Assembly (NCBI RefSeq): GCF_003633755.1
Contig: NZ_RBIL01000001.1
Coordinates: 1,039,426 to 1,103,425, forward strand
Direction: 5' to 3'
Source of the DNA: Solirubrobacter pauli
GTDB lineage: Bacteria > Actinomycetota > Thermoleophilia > Solirubrobacterales > Solirubrobacteraceae
DNA length: 64,000 bases
Shown here piece after piece: positions 51,555 to 59,790 of the stretch (position 1 is the stretch's first letter; each line of letters begins with the position of its first letter). The notes beneath the pieces are model-generated. The model had not been told where the DNA came from. It saw only the letters and a program-made list of their open reading frames with translations, and did no database searches. The position numbers and the translations under genes were made by a program.

Positions 51555-54341
51555 TCAGGCCGCCTGGCGCAGCGCGCCCGCCAGCTCGCGCCGGCTCTTG
51601 AGGTCGAGCTTGCGGAACGCCGCGCGCAGGTGCGTCTCGACCGTCTTGGGCGTCACGAACAGCGCCTGGGCGATCTCGCGGTTGGTGAGCCCGTCGGCGG
51701 CCAGGCGGGCGGTGCGCAGCTCGCTCGGCGTGAGCTGGCCGCGCGTGCCGTCCCGCGCACCGCTCGCGGGCTGGACGCCGCACGCCTCGAGCTCCTCCTG
51801 CACGGTCGCGCGCAGGCCGAGCGCTCCGCACTCCAACGCGATCTCCAGCGCGCGCAGCAGCGGCTCGCGGGCCTCGCCGGGACGGCCGCTGCGGCGCAGA
51901 TGGCCGCCCAGGGCGAGACGGGCGCGCGCGTCGACGAGCGGCACGCCCGCCGTCCCGGCGAGCTCGACCGCCTCGCGCAGGCGGCCTTCGCGCTCGTCGG
52001 CCGCGGCCGTCTCGCCCAGCACGACCAGCGCGTCGGCGACGGCGGCGGGCGCGCCGAAGGCCACGCACAGCTCGTGGTGCGCGACGGCGAGCTCGAGCGC
52101 GGCGGGATCGCCTTCGAGGCGCAGGGCGATCGCGAGCTCGCGCCGCCACGGCAGGTGCACGGGCTGCTCGATGAAGGCGCCGTCCATCGCGTCCCGCAGC
52201 GCCTCGGCCTCCGCGCGTGCGGTGCGGGCGTCGCCGAGTGCGTTGGCCACCCGCGCGCGTGCGGCGCGCGCCATCAGGCCTTGGATGACCGGCGGGATCG
52301 CGAGCGGCCCTTCGCCGAGCCGCTCGAGCGCCTCGGCGGCCGCGTGCGCGCCGCGCCGCTCCACGAGGATCAGGGCGAGGATGGCCACGGCGGCAGCCCG
52401 CCCGACCGGCAGGTCGTCGCCGAACCCGTCGGCGGCGGCGAGCGCCTCGGCTTCGGCCTCGGCCAGCCGGCCCGCCTGCAACCCGGCGAACGCGCGCCAG
52501 GTCGTGACCGCCAGCGTCTGCCACAACGAGCCGGTCTCCCGGGCGGTCCGCGCGGGATCGACCGCGTCCAGGACCTCCTCGTGCAGGCCGAGCGTGGCGG
52601 CGACCGGCAGCAGCCCGAGCGAGGCCGGTCGCTCCACCAGCTCCCGCGGCACGAGCTCGCCGAGGGCGCGTCGCGCGTACGGCGCGACCTGCGTCACCGT
52701 GGCTCCCGGCCGGTAGCCGCGCACCGTCGCCTGCACGGCGTCGACGAGCCGGGCGATCGGCGTTCCCGGTGCCAGGTCCGCCCAGCGCGCGTCCAGGTCG
52801 GTCAGGACGGCATCGCCGACCGGCACCAGCCCGATCAGGCGGCTCGCCGCGGCGTTGGCCGCCAGCACCGCCCGCGCCTCCCGGTCCGCGCCGTCGCTGT
52901 CCAGCCGCGCGAGCCCGGCCTCCAGCCACTCGATGGCCTCGGCCATCCGGCCTTCCAGCTCGGCGACCGCCGCCAGCTCGAACAGCAGGTTGACCTGGGC
53001 CTCGGGCTCGGTCGTCAGCGCGCGAGCGGCCTCGAGGTGCTCGCGGGCTCCGGGCCGCATCAGGTGCCGCTCGGCGATCCCGAGCCGGGTGAGCACCTCG
53101 ACCCGCCGCCGGTCGCCGGGCGGTTCCGCCAGCGCGCGCTCGAGCAGCGCGACCTGCGTCTCGCGGTCGCCCGGTCCCCGTGCCGCGGCGGCGCCGGCCA
53201 GGAGCGCCTCCACCACGTCCGGGTCGCCGAGCGGGTCGGTGGCGAGCAGGTGCTGGGCGGCCCGCGCGGGCGGCGCGCCCGCCGCGCGCAGCACCTCCGC
53301 CGCGCGCCGGTGGGACGCGGCCCGCTGGCCGGCGGGCAGGTCGGCGAGCAGCGCAGCGCCGACGATCGCGTGTGCGAGCTCCAGCGGTCGCCCCGGACCG
53401 AGCACGTGCGCGGCGGTGAGCGCATCCGCGGCCGTCGTGACCGCGTCCGCCGACAACCCGGTGTGGGCGGCGACGTGGCGGACCTCGGCGTCCGCGCCGA
53501 GCACGGCGACCGAGCGCGCCACGGCGACGGCGTCCTCGCCCGCGGCGGTCACGCGGTCGAGCACGAGGCGGACGACGCCGTCAGGGGCGAGCGTCGCCAC
53601 GGCCTCCGGCGCGACCGACGGCACGGCGGCGAGCTCGTCGGCCAGCGCCACGAGGTAGTAGGGATGGCCGCCCGTGGCGGCGAGCGCCGCGTCGACCTGC
53701 GCGTCGGTGGCCTGCGGGGCGAGCTGCGCGACGAGCCGCCGGCCCTCCGCAGGCCCGAGCGGAGCGAGCGCGAGCCGCTCGGTGCGCGCATCGTCGGCGA
53801 GCGCGCCGAGCACGGGCGCGCCGCCTGGGCGCAGGCCGAGCGCGACGGCCACGGGCAGGCCGTCGAGCCGCTCCCGCACGAACGCGAGCGCGCGCAGAGA
53901 CGCGTCGTCGGCCCAGTGCGCGTCGTCGACGACGAGCAGCAGCGGGCCGCGGTCGGCGAGCGCCAGGCAGACCCAGAAGACCGCGTTCAAGGTCGCGAAC
54001 GGGTCGTCGTCGGGCACCGTCCCCCCGCGGGGGTCCAGCAGGCGCCGGGCCGCTTCCGGCGCTTCTTCGAGCACGCCGGCGTCGCGGGCCGCGCGAGCGA
54101 GCAGCCGGACGATCACGCCGAACGCGAGCTGGCCTTCCAGCCGTGCGCCACGCGCCGACAGCACGGTCCAGCCGCGCTCGCGGGCCTCGCCGACGACCGC
54201 CTCGAGCAGCGCCGTCTTGCCGATCCCCGCCTCGGCGACCACCGCCAGCACCGCGCCGTCGCCTCGCGCGGCCGCGGCGAGCCGCTCACGCGCGCGCCGG
54301 AGCTCCGCCGAGCGACCGAAGATGCGGGAGGACGGGTCCAT
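51555..54341 (-). CDS. Large ATP-binding LuxR-family regulator (LAL/MalT type)
   Basis: The product has 928 residues. N-terminal AAA-type ATPase: RIFGRSAELRRARERL, Walker A VVAEAGIGKTALLEAVVG near 33-50 and Walker B LLLVVDDAHWADDASL near 135. A long TPR-like helical middle (about 400-840) follows. The C-terminal LuxR helix-turn-helix is LTPSELRTARLAADGLTNREIAQALFVTPKTVETHLRAAFRKLDLKSRRELAGAL. Such proteins activate transcription when the ATPase and TPR parts sense a ligand. The target genes are not evident from position. Confidence 0.93.
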   Translation of the reverse strand: MDPSSRIFGRSAELRRARERLAAAARGDGAVLAVVAEAGIGKTALLEAVVGEARERGWTVLSARGARLEGQLAFGVIVRLLARAARDAGVLEEAPEAARRLLDPRGGTVPDDDPFATLNAVFWVCLALADRGPLLLVVDDAHWADDASLRALAFVRERLDGLPVAVALGLRPGGAPVLGALADDARTERLALAPLGPAEGRRLVAQLAPQATDAQVDAALAATGGHPYYLVALADELAAVPSVAPEAVATLAPDGVVRLVLDRVTAAGEDAVAVARSVAVLGADAEVRHVAAHTGLSADAVTTAADALTAAHVLGPGRPLELAHAIVGAALLADLPAGQRAASHRRAAEVLRAAGAPPARAAQHLLATDPLGDPDVVEALLAGAAAARGPGDRETQVALLERALAEPPGDRRRVEVLTRLGIAERHLMRPGAREHLEAARALTTEPEAQVNLLFELAAVAELEGRMAEAIEWLEAGLARLDSDGADREARAVLAANAAASRLIGLVPVGDAVLTDLDARWADLAPGTPIARLVDAVQATVRGYRPGATVTQVAPYARRALGELVPRELVERPASLGLLPVAATLGLHEEVLDAVDPARTARETGSLWQTLAVTTWRAFAGLQAGRLAEAEAEALAAADGFGDDLPVGRAAAVAILALILVERRGAHAAAEALERLGEGPLAIPPVIQGLMARAARARVANALGDARTARAEAEALRDAMDGAFIEQPVHLPWRRELAIALRLEGDPAALELAVAHHELCVAFGAPAAVADALVVLGETAAADEREGRLREAVELAGTAGVPLVDARARLALGGHLRRSGRPGEAREPLLRALEIALECGALGLRATVQEELEACGVQPASGARDGTRGQLTPSELRTARLAADGLTNREIAQALFVTPKTVETHLRAAFRKLDLKSRRELAGALRQAA

Positions 54342-54377
54342 TTGCCGCCCGCGATCCTACGCGGACGCGCCGCGCGG

Positions 54378-54803
54378 CTACGCGTCGAGTACGCGGCGCA
54401 GCCCGTCGGCGAGCTCGGGGACGAGGCCGTCCGGGTCGGCGACGAGCTGCACCACGCCGGAAGCGACGTCCTGCGCCGCCTCACGCGCCGGGCCCGCGAG
54501 CGCGTCTCCGGCGATCCCGCCCGCGCTGGCGAGGGCGGCGAGCACCCCGAGGCGCAAGGGAAGCGCGGACGGAAGCTCGAGGCCGGCGTCGAGCGCGGCG
54601 ACGAGCTCCGCGCGGGCCTCACCCGCGTCGGACACGCCGGGCGCGCCGCGCGTCATGGCGACGCGCTCGCGGATCGCGTGGCACGGGTCGGGCGGGAGGG
54701 CGCCGCCGGCCAGCAGGACCTCCCCTACGTCGCCCGCCGCGAGCAGCACGTCGAGGCCCGGCGCACGCGGGGCGAGCAGCGCGAGGTCCTCGGCGAGCGT
54801 CAC
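54378..54803 (-). CDS. Hypothetical protein (141 aa), coupled to its upstream neighbour
   Basis: I do not recognise a family. The protein is mostly helical and acidic, with TLAEDLALLAPRAPGLDVLLAAGDVGEVLLAGGALPPDPCHAIRERVAMTRG and a C-terminal half LRLGVLAALASAGGIAGDALAGPAREAAQDVASGVVQLV. The GTG at 54803 overlaps the preceding stop (GTGA), so the two are co-translated. It lies downstream of, and could be co-transcribed toward, the LuxR giant. Confidence 0.6.
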   Translation of the reverse strand: MTLAEDLALLAPRAPGLDVLLAAGDVGEVLLAGGALPPDPCHAIRERVAMTRGAPGVSDAGEARAELVAALDAGLELPSALPLRLGVLAALASAGGIAGDALAGPAREAAQDVASGVVQLVADPDGLVPELADGLRRVLDA

Positions 54804-55258
54804 GGCACCGTGACCGTGGTGGCCAGGTAGCGCGCGCGGTCCAGCGCGCCCGCGACCGAGCCGAGGCGCGTGAGCGACCACACGACGGCCACGCCGTCCT
54901 GGATGAACACGCGCGCGCCGGGCATCTCGACGCCGTCCGGCGGCGTCGGCGCGCAGTCCGAGGCGAAGACCAGCACGGGCCGGACGGTCGTCGCGTCCTC
55001 GGACGCGCACAGCAGCACCCGCGTGTCACCGCGCCGCAGCACGAGCGCCGTGGGTTCGGGCACGGGCAGCGCGCCGAAGTGCGCGCGCCACGCGTCCGGC
55101 GATTCGAGCCGCATCCCACTGCGCGCGGCCGTCACCAGCGCGTCGGCCGCCCAGGCGGCGTGCGGCGCGACGTCCTCGGTCGGCAGCACCGCACTCAGTG
55201 GACGGCGCTGGCGCGTGCGATCGAGGGCGAAGCGAGGGCGGGGAGTGGCCTGGAGCAT
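54800..55258 (-). CDS. Hypothetical protein (152 aa)
   Basis: I do not recognise a family. The protein reads PLSAVLPTEDVAPHAAWAADALVTAARSGMRLESPDAWRAHFGALPVPEPTALVLRRGDTRVLLCASED and ends in an Ala-rich region with YLATTVTVP. There is no signal or membrane segment. The ATG at 55258 is preferred over upstream frames that cover the divergent ArsR promoter. It pairs with the following 141-residue protein. Confidence 0.6.
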   Translation of the reverse strand: MLQATPRPRFALDRTRQRRPLSAVLPTEDVAPHAAWAADALVTAARSGMRLESPDAWRAHFGALPVPEPTALVLRRGDTRVLLCASEDATTVRPVLVFASDCAPTPPDGVEMPGARVFIQDGVAVVWSLTRLGSVAGALDRARYLATTVTVP

Positions 55259-55368
55259 GGTCGGTAGCGTCGTGCACCCCGAGGCTCCCGCCCTCAGGCA
55301 TGCACCCTGGTCTTCGCACCCTGAGACGGTCTCAAGGTGCACCGGTAGTCGCGCGGAGCAACTGGGGA

Positions 55369-55403
55369 TTGGAAAACAACTGTGCGGTTGTACAGTTGTT
55401 GTT
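55369..55403 (+). promoter_or_regulatory. ArsR promoter with AACAACTGT dyad
   Basis: TTGGAA (55369-55374), 16 bases and TACAGT (55391-55396) form a promoter whose start falls on the ATG at 55404, again leaderless. AACAACTGT (55375-55383) and ACAGTTGTT (55392-55400) are perfect reverse complements eight bases apart, filling the spacer and covering the -10 box. This should be the operator of the ArsR protein. Confidence 0.78.
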
Positions 55404-55757
55404 ATGACCGAGGCCGTTCCCATCCCTCACCCGCTTCCGGAAGCGCTCGTGGAGCTGATCGCGCAGCGCTTCCGCGTGATCGGAGAGCCCATGCGCATCC
55501 GCCTCCTCGATGCGCTGCGCGACGGGCCGATGACCATCGCCGAGCTCACCGACGTGCTCGGCGCGTCCCAGCAGAACGTCTCCAAGCACGTCGGCGTGCT
55601 GGCGCAGGCGGGCATCCTCGCCCGCACCAAGGACGGCAATCGCGTCCGTTGCTCGATCGCCGACGACTCGATCTTCGAGCTCTGCGAGCTGGTGTGCGGT
55701 GGTCTGCGTCAGCAGGTCGCCGGTCTTGACCGGCTGCTGGCCGGCGACGCGACATGA
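55404..55757 (+). CDS. ArsR-family transcriptional regulator
   Basis: The product has 117 residues. The winged-helix region is RVIGEPMRIRLLDALRDGPMTIAELTDVLGASQQNVSKHVGVLAQAGILARTKDGNRVRCSI. A C-terminal FELCELVCGG has two cysteines near the dimer interface that might bind a metal or sense a thiol. It precedes an MMPL exporter by 43 bases and probably represses it and itself through the dyad at 55375-55400. Confidence 0.93.
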   Translation: MTEAVPIPHPLPEALVELIAQRFRVIGEPMRIRLLDALRDGPMTIAELTDVLGASQQNVSKHVGVLAQAGILARTKDGNRVRCSIADDSIFELCELVCGGLRQQVAGLDRLLAGDAT

Positions 55758-55800
55758 CGAGCGTCTGCACAACCCCTCCCACCCCCTCCTCCCCACGTTG

Positions 55801-57918
55801 ATGCCTCTTTCTCCCACGTATGGTCCCGTCGGCCGGCTCGGCCGCTGGACCGCCACACACTTCAAGTTCGTCGTCCTCACCTGGGCGATCATCACCGTCG
55901 GCCTCGGCGTCTTCGCACCGAAGGTCGAGCACGCCCTGTCCGGCGCCGGCTGGGAAGCCACCGGCTCCGAGTCGGTGCAGGTACGCCAGACCGTCGACCG
56001 CGAGTTCGCCGGCCTGTCGTCCTCCGCGCTGATGGTCGTCGTGCACTCGACCGACAAGACGGCGACCGACCCGGCGTTCAAGTCGGTCGTCGCCGGTGCG
56101 CAACGCGTCCTGAGCGGCGACGCGCGGGTGACGGAGGTCGTCGCCCCGCAGGCCGGTCAGTCGATCTCGCGCGACGGGCACACGGCGATCATCCGGGCCG
56201 GCGCCGCCGCTGACGCGAACGAGATGGTCCGCGCCGCCGACGACCTCAAGACCGAGCTCGCCAAGCTGCCCGCGAACGGCGTGCAGGTGTCGCTGACCGG
56301 CGCGTCCGGCATGTGGTCGGATTTCAACGAGGCCAACAAGACGGCGATGATGAAGTCCGAGCTGATCTCCTGGCCGGTGACCCTCGGGATCCTGCTGCTC
56401 GCGTTCGGCTCGCTTGTCGCCGCCGGGCTGCCGCTGATGCTGACCATCCTCGGCCTCGCCGCCTCGGCCGGCTCGCTGTACCTCGGCACGCAGGTGCTCG
56501 ACATCTCGATTTGGGCGATGAACTTCGCGCTGATGTTCGCGCTCGCGCTCGGCATCGACTACGCCCTGTTCGTCGTCATGCGGTTCCGCGGCGCGTTCTT
56601 CGGCTCCAAGCGCTCGGCCGCGGACGCCGTCGCCGAGACGATGGACACGGCCGGCAAGGCCGTGCTGTTCTCGGGCCTGACGGTCCTGATCTCGCTCAGC
56701 GCGGTGCTGCTCGTCCCGTCGCCGGCGTTCCGCTCGATGGCGCTCGGGATCATGCTCTCGGTCCTCTTCATCCTCGCCGCCACGCTCACGCTCCTGCCCG
56801 CCGTCCTCGCCAAGCTCGGCCCGCGCGTCGACAAGCTCGCGCTGCCCTGGGCGCACTCCGGCGAGCACCGCTCGCGGCGCTTCGCCGCCTGGGCCGAGCG
56901 ACTGTGGCGCCGCCCGCTCGCGTACGGCGCGGTCGCCGTCACTGCCCTGGTCCCGCTGGCCATCCCGGTGTTCGGCCTGCAGACCGGCATGCCCTCGATC
57001 AAGGTCGTCCCCGAGCAGGACGGCTCACGCGTCGCCTACGACCAGGTCCAGGACGCGTTCGGCCCGGGCGCGCCCGGCGCATTGCAGATCGTCGCGCCTT
57101 CGCAGGACGCCTCGCGCGTGACCGCGATCGCCAAGGCCGACCCGGGCATCGCCCAGGTCATGCCCGCCATGCCGGGTCGTGCTCAGAACGTGATGGTGCA
57201 GGTCGTGCCCGCGCAGGACCCGTCGGACAAGGCGGTCGGCGCCACGATCGACCGCCTGCGCGGAGACCTTCCCGCCGGCGCGCTGGTCGGCGGCTCGGTC
57301 GCCGAGAACCACGACCTCGAGCAGGCGCTGTCGGCCAAGACCCCGCTGGTGATCGGGGTGGTCCTGACGCTCGGCTTCCTGCTGCTGCTGGTCGCGCTGC
57401 AGGCCCCGATCCTCGCCGCCGTGGGTGTGCTCACCAACCTGCTCGCCGTCGGCGCGGCGTTCGGCGTGGCCCGCCTGATCTTCCAGGAAGGCCACCTCGC
57501 CGGCCTGCTCGCCCTCGAGCCCCAGGGCTTCCTCAACGCCTGGGCGCCCGTGTTCTTCTTCGCGATGGTCTTCGCCATCTCGATGGACTACACGGTCTTC
57601 CTGCTCTCCTCCGCCAAGGAGCACTGGGACCGCAGTCACAACCCGCGCGAAGCGATGGTCGGCGGAGTCGCGCACTCCGGACGAGTCGTCTTCGCCGCCG
57701 CGGCCGTGATGGTCGCCGTGTTCTTCACCTTCGCCCTCTCCGGCCCGCTCCCGCCCAAGGAGATGGGCGTGATCCTCGGCATCGCCGTCCTGCTCGACGC
57801 CGCCCTCGTGCGCCTGCTGCTGGTCCCGGTCGCCCTGAGGCTGCTCGGCAAGTGGGCCTGGTGGTTGCCCAAGCCCCTGGACCGCATCCTCCCCGACGTC
57901 CGTTTCGGACACGCCTGA
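55801..57918 (+). CDS. MMPL-family RND-like transporter
   Basis: The product has 705 residues. The double MMPL layout is shown by an N-terminal helix, an external domain, and a five-helix block with MNFALMFALALGIDYALFVVMRFRGAFF. A second external domain and block follow with FFFAMVFAISMDYTVFLLSSAKEHWDRSHNPREAMVGGV. The Gly-Ile-Asp-Tyr and Met-Asp-Tyr motifs carry the proton-relay Asp residues. Such proteins export lipids or hydrophobic drugs. It sits 43 bases after its ArsR gene. Confidence 0.93.
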   Translation: MPLSPTYGPVGRLGRWTATHFKFVVLTWAIITVGLGVFAPKVEHALSGAGWEATGSESVQVRQTVDREFAGLSSSALMVVVHSTDKTATDPAFKSVVAGAQRVLSGDARVTEVVAPQAGQSISRDGHTAIIRAGAAADANEMVRAADDLKTELAKLPANGVQVSLTGASGMWSDFNEANKTAMMKSELISWPVTLGILLLAFGSLVAAGLPLMLTILGLAASAGSLYLGTQVLDISIWAMNFALMFALALGIDYALFVVMRFRGAFFGSKRSAADAVAETMDTAGKAVLFSGLTVLISLSAVLLVPSPAFRSMALGIMLSVLFILAATLTLLPAVLAKLGPRVDKLALPWAHSGEHRSRRFAAWAERLWRRPLAYGAVAVTALVPLAIPVFGLQTGMPSIKVVPEQDGSRVAYDQVQDAFGPGAPGALQIVAPSQDASRVTAIAKADPGIAQVMPAMPGRAQNVMVQVVPAQDPSDKAVGATIDRLRGDLPAGALVGGSVAENHDLEQALSAKTPLVIGVVLTLGFLLLLVALQAPILAAVGVLTNLLAVGAAFGVARLIFQEGHLAGLLALEPQGFLNAWAPVFFFAMVFAISMDYTVFLLSSAKEHWDRSHNPREAMVGGVAHSGRVVFAAAAVMVAVFFTFALSGPLPPKEMGVILGIAVLLDAALVRLLLVPVALRLLGKWAWWLPKPLDRILPDVRFGHA

Positions 57919-57935
57919 TCCAATGAGCCGCGGCG

Positions 57936-58850
57936 TCAATCGGCGCCGACGAAGATCGTCGCCCAGTCCCGCTGCATGCTGACCACGGTCCATCCCAGGC
58001 GATCGGCGACGTCGGTGATGACCTCGGCGTCCGTGAAGGTCGCGGCCTCGCTCGTGTAGGCGAACTCACGGTCCGCGTCGTCGTGCACGATCAGGACGGC
58101 GAGGCCGCCGTGGGGGCTCGTCTGCGCCCACTCGAGCAGCTCGCGGTCGCCGCCGGAGTTGCCGATCGCGAGGACCGGCGCGCGGCCGACCTGAGCCTGG
58201 ATGTGCTCGAGCTTCGCCCCGCCCTCGTTGGCCGTTCCGCTCTGCGCGATCGTCCGCCGCACGAGCGGCCGGCCGCGGTCGTCGCGGTCGAACCGGTAGC
58301 CGATCAGGGTCCCGACGACCATGCCGGGCTCGACGCCGTAGAAGCGCTTGCTGACCCGGCGCACGAACTCGGTCCCGCCACCCGTCACGATGCCCACGCT
58401 GAACTCGAGCGCGCGGAGCTCGGCGAGCAGCTCGAGCATCGGCCGGTAGATCACGCGGTCGACCGGGACCTCGAGCGTCCGGTGGCGGTGGCGGCCGAGG
58501 AAGTCGTCCACCGCGCCGGCGTACTGCTCCGGGGTCTGCCCGTCGAAGAGCGCGGCGAGGGCGCCGGCGACCTCCGCGAGGCCGATCGCCCCGATCGCCG
58601 CCATGTCGCCGCTCAGGACCGCGGCGAACGCGGGATGCTCGGCGAGCGACGGATCGTCGGCCACGCGCCGTTGGAGCGCGTCGACGAAGAAGTCCTGCTG
58701 GACGTAGGTCGGCTTCTCGCACCACAACGTGCCGTCGTTGTCGACGTAGGCCACGCGCTCGTCGACGGGGATGTCCTGGCTGCGATCCAGGAAGGCGAGG
58801 ACCGCGTCGCGGGTGGGACCAGGACGCCACGCCGGCAGTCGTTCGCTCAT
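57936..58850 (-). CDS. HAD-family phosphatase
   Basis: The product has 304 residues. HAD motif I is YVDNDGTLWCEK (Asp-x-Asp), motif II VGIVTGGGTEF, and motif III/IV AIGNSGGDRELLEW. The cap insertion is large and lies between motifs I and II. It resembles the phosphoserine phosphatase-type HAD enzymes seen beside sulfatases. The ATG at 58850 overlaps the FGE stop by four bases. The substrate is unknown. Confidence 0.88.
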   Translation of the reverse strand: MSERLPAWRPGPTRDAVLAFLDRSQDIPVDERVAYVDNDGTLWCEKPTYVQQDFFVDALQRRVADDPSLAEHPAFAAVLSGDMAAIGAIGLAEVAGALAALFDGQTPEQYAGAVDDFLGRHRHRTLEVPVDRVIYRPMLELLAELRALEFSVGIVTGGGTEFVRRVSKRFYGVEPGMVVGTLIGYRFDRDDRGRPLVRRTIAQSGTANEGGAKLEHIQAQVGRAPVLAIGNSGGDRELLEWAQTSPHGGLAVLIVHDDADREFAYTSEAATFTDAEVITDVADRLGWTVVSMQRDWATIFVGAD

Positions 58851-59782
58851 GTCCGCTCCGGTGCCGGGACGGGCCACACGCAGCGGAAGCCGACGTGGCT
58901 CATCCCGGTGTCGATCATCTGCGCCCGGCGGGCGGCGGGCCGGTAGCGCAGGCAATAGGTGTCCGCGCACAGGTGCGAGCCGCCCTTGATCACCTTGCGC
59001 GGGATCCGGAACTGCGGTTGCGCGGGGTCCAGGCTGGCCTCGCGCGGGTCGATCGGCACGCAGCAGCCGTCCGTCGCGTGCCGGGACGTCCACCAGTCGC
59101 CAGTCCACTCCCAGACGTTGCCCGCCATGTCGTGCAGGCCGAAGCCGTTCGCCGGGAACGACCCGACGGGCGCGGTCCGCTCGAACCCCGACTCGCCGGT
59201 GGACCGCCAGGGGAAGTCGGGCCCGTCCCACGTGTTGGCCATCAGGCGGCCCTCGGGCCGCGGCTGGTCTCCCCAGGTGAACGCCGCGCCTTCAAGCCCG
59301 CCGCGGGCCGCGAACTCCCACTCCGCCTCGGTGGGCAGCCGCGCTCCCGCCCACGTGGCGTAGGCGGCGGCGTCGTCGTACGCGACGTGCACGACCGGGT
59401 GCTCCCAGCGGTCCTCGACCGACGAGCCGGGTCCCTCGGGCGCTCGCCAGGAGGCGCCCCGCATCCAGGTCCACCACTGGCTCAGGTGGCGCAGGTCGAC
59501 CGGGCCGGGCGGAGGCGTGAACACCATCGAGCCGGGCACCAGGTTCTCGGCCGGCGCGCCGGGGAAGTCGGCCGGGTCGAGTGGACGCTCGGCGACGGTC
59601 ACGTGCCCGGTCGCGGCGACGAACTCGGCGAAGCGGGCGTTCGTCACCTCATAGGCGTCGATGGCGAACGCGTTCACCTGGACGCGGTGGACCGGCGCTT
59701 CCTCGGAGTAGTGCGCCTCGGACCCCATCGCGAACGTGCCGCCCGGCAGCTCGACCCGGCGGCGGCTCGCCGGGTGATGCAT
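58847..59782 (-). CDS. Formylglycine-generating enzyme (sulfatase-modifying factor)
   Basis: The product has 311 residues. FGE fold: LPGGTFAMGSEAHYSEEAPVHRVQVNAFAIDAYEVTNARFAEFVAATG, VVHVAYDDAAAYATWAGARLPTEAEWEFAARGG and DMAGNVWEWTGDWW. The catalytic, copper-binding Cys pair is intact in KGGSHLCADTYCLRYRPAAR. It converts a Cys in sulfatases into formylglycine. The sulfatase gene, with a suitable Cys, lies immediately upstream in the same operon, eight bases away. Confidence 0.95.
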   Translation of the reverse strand: MHHPASRRRVELPGGTFAMGSEAHYSEEAPVHRVQVNAFAIDAYEVTNARFAEFVAATGHVTVAERPLDPADFPGAPAENLVPGSMVFTPPPGPVDLRHLSQWWTWMRGASWRAPEGPGSSVEDRWEHPVVHVAYDDAAAYATWAGARLPTEAEWEFAARGGLEGAAFTWGDQPRPEGRLMANTWDGPDFPWRSTGESGFERTAPVGSFPANGFGLHDMAGNVWEWTGDWWTSRHATDGCCVPIDPREASLDPAQPQFRIPRKVIKGGSHLCADTYCLRYRPAARRAQMIDTGMSHVGFRCVWPVPAPERT

Positions 59783-59790
59783 CGGAGCTC

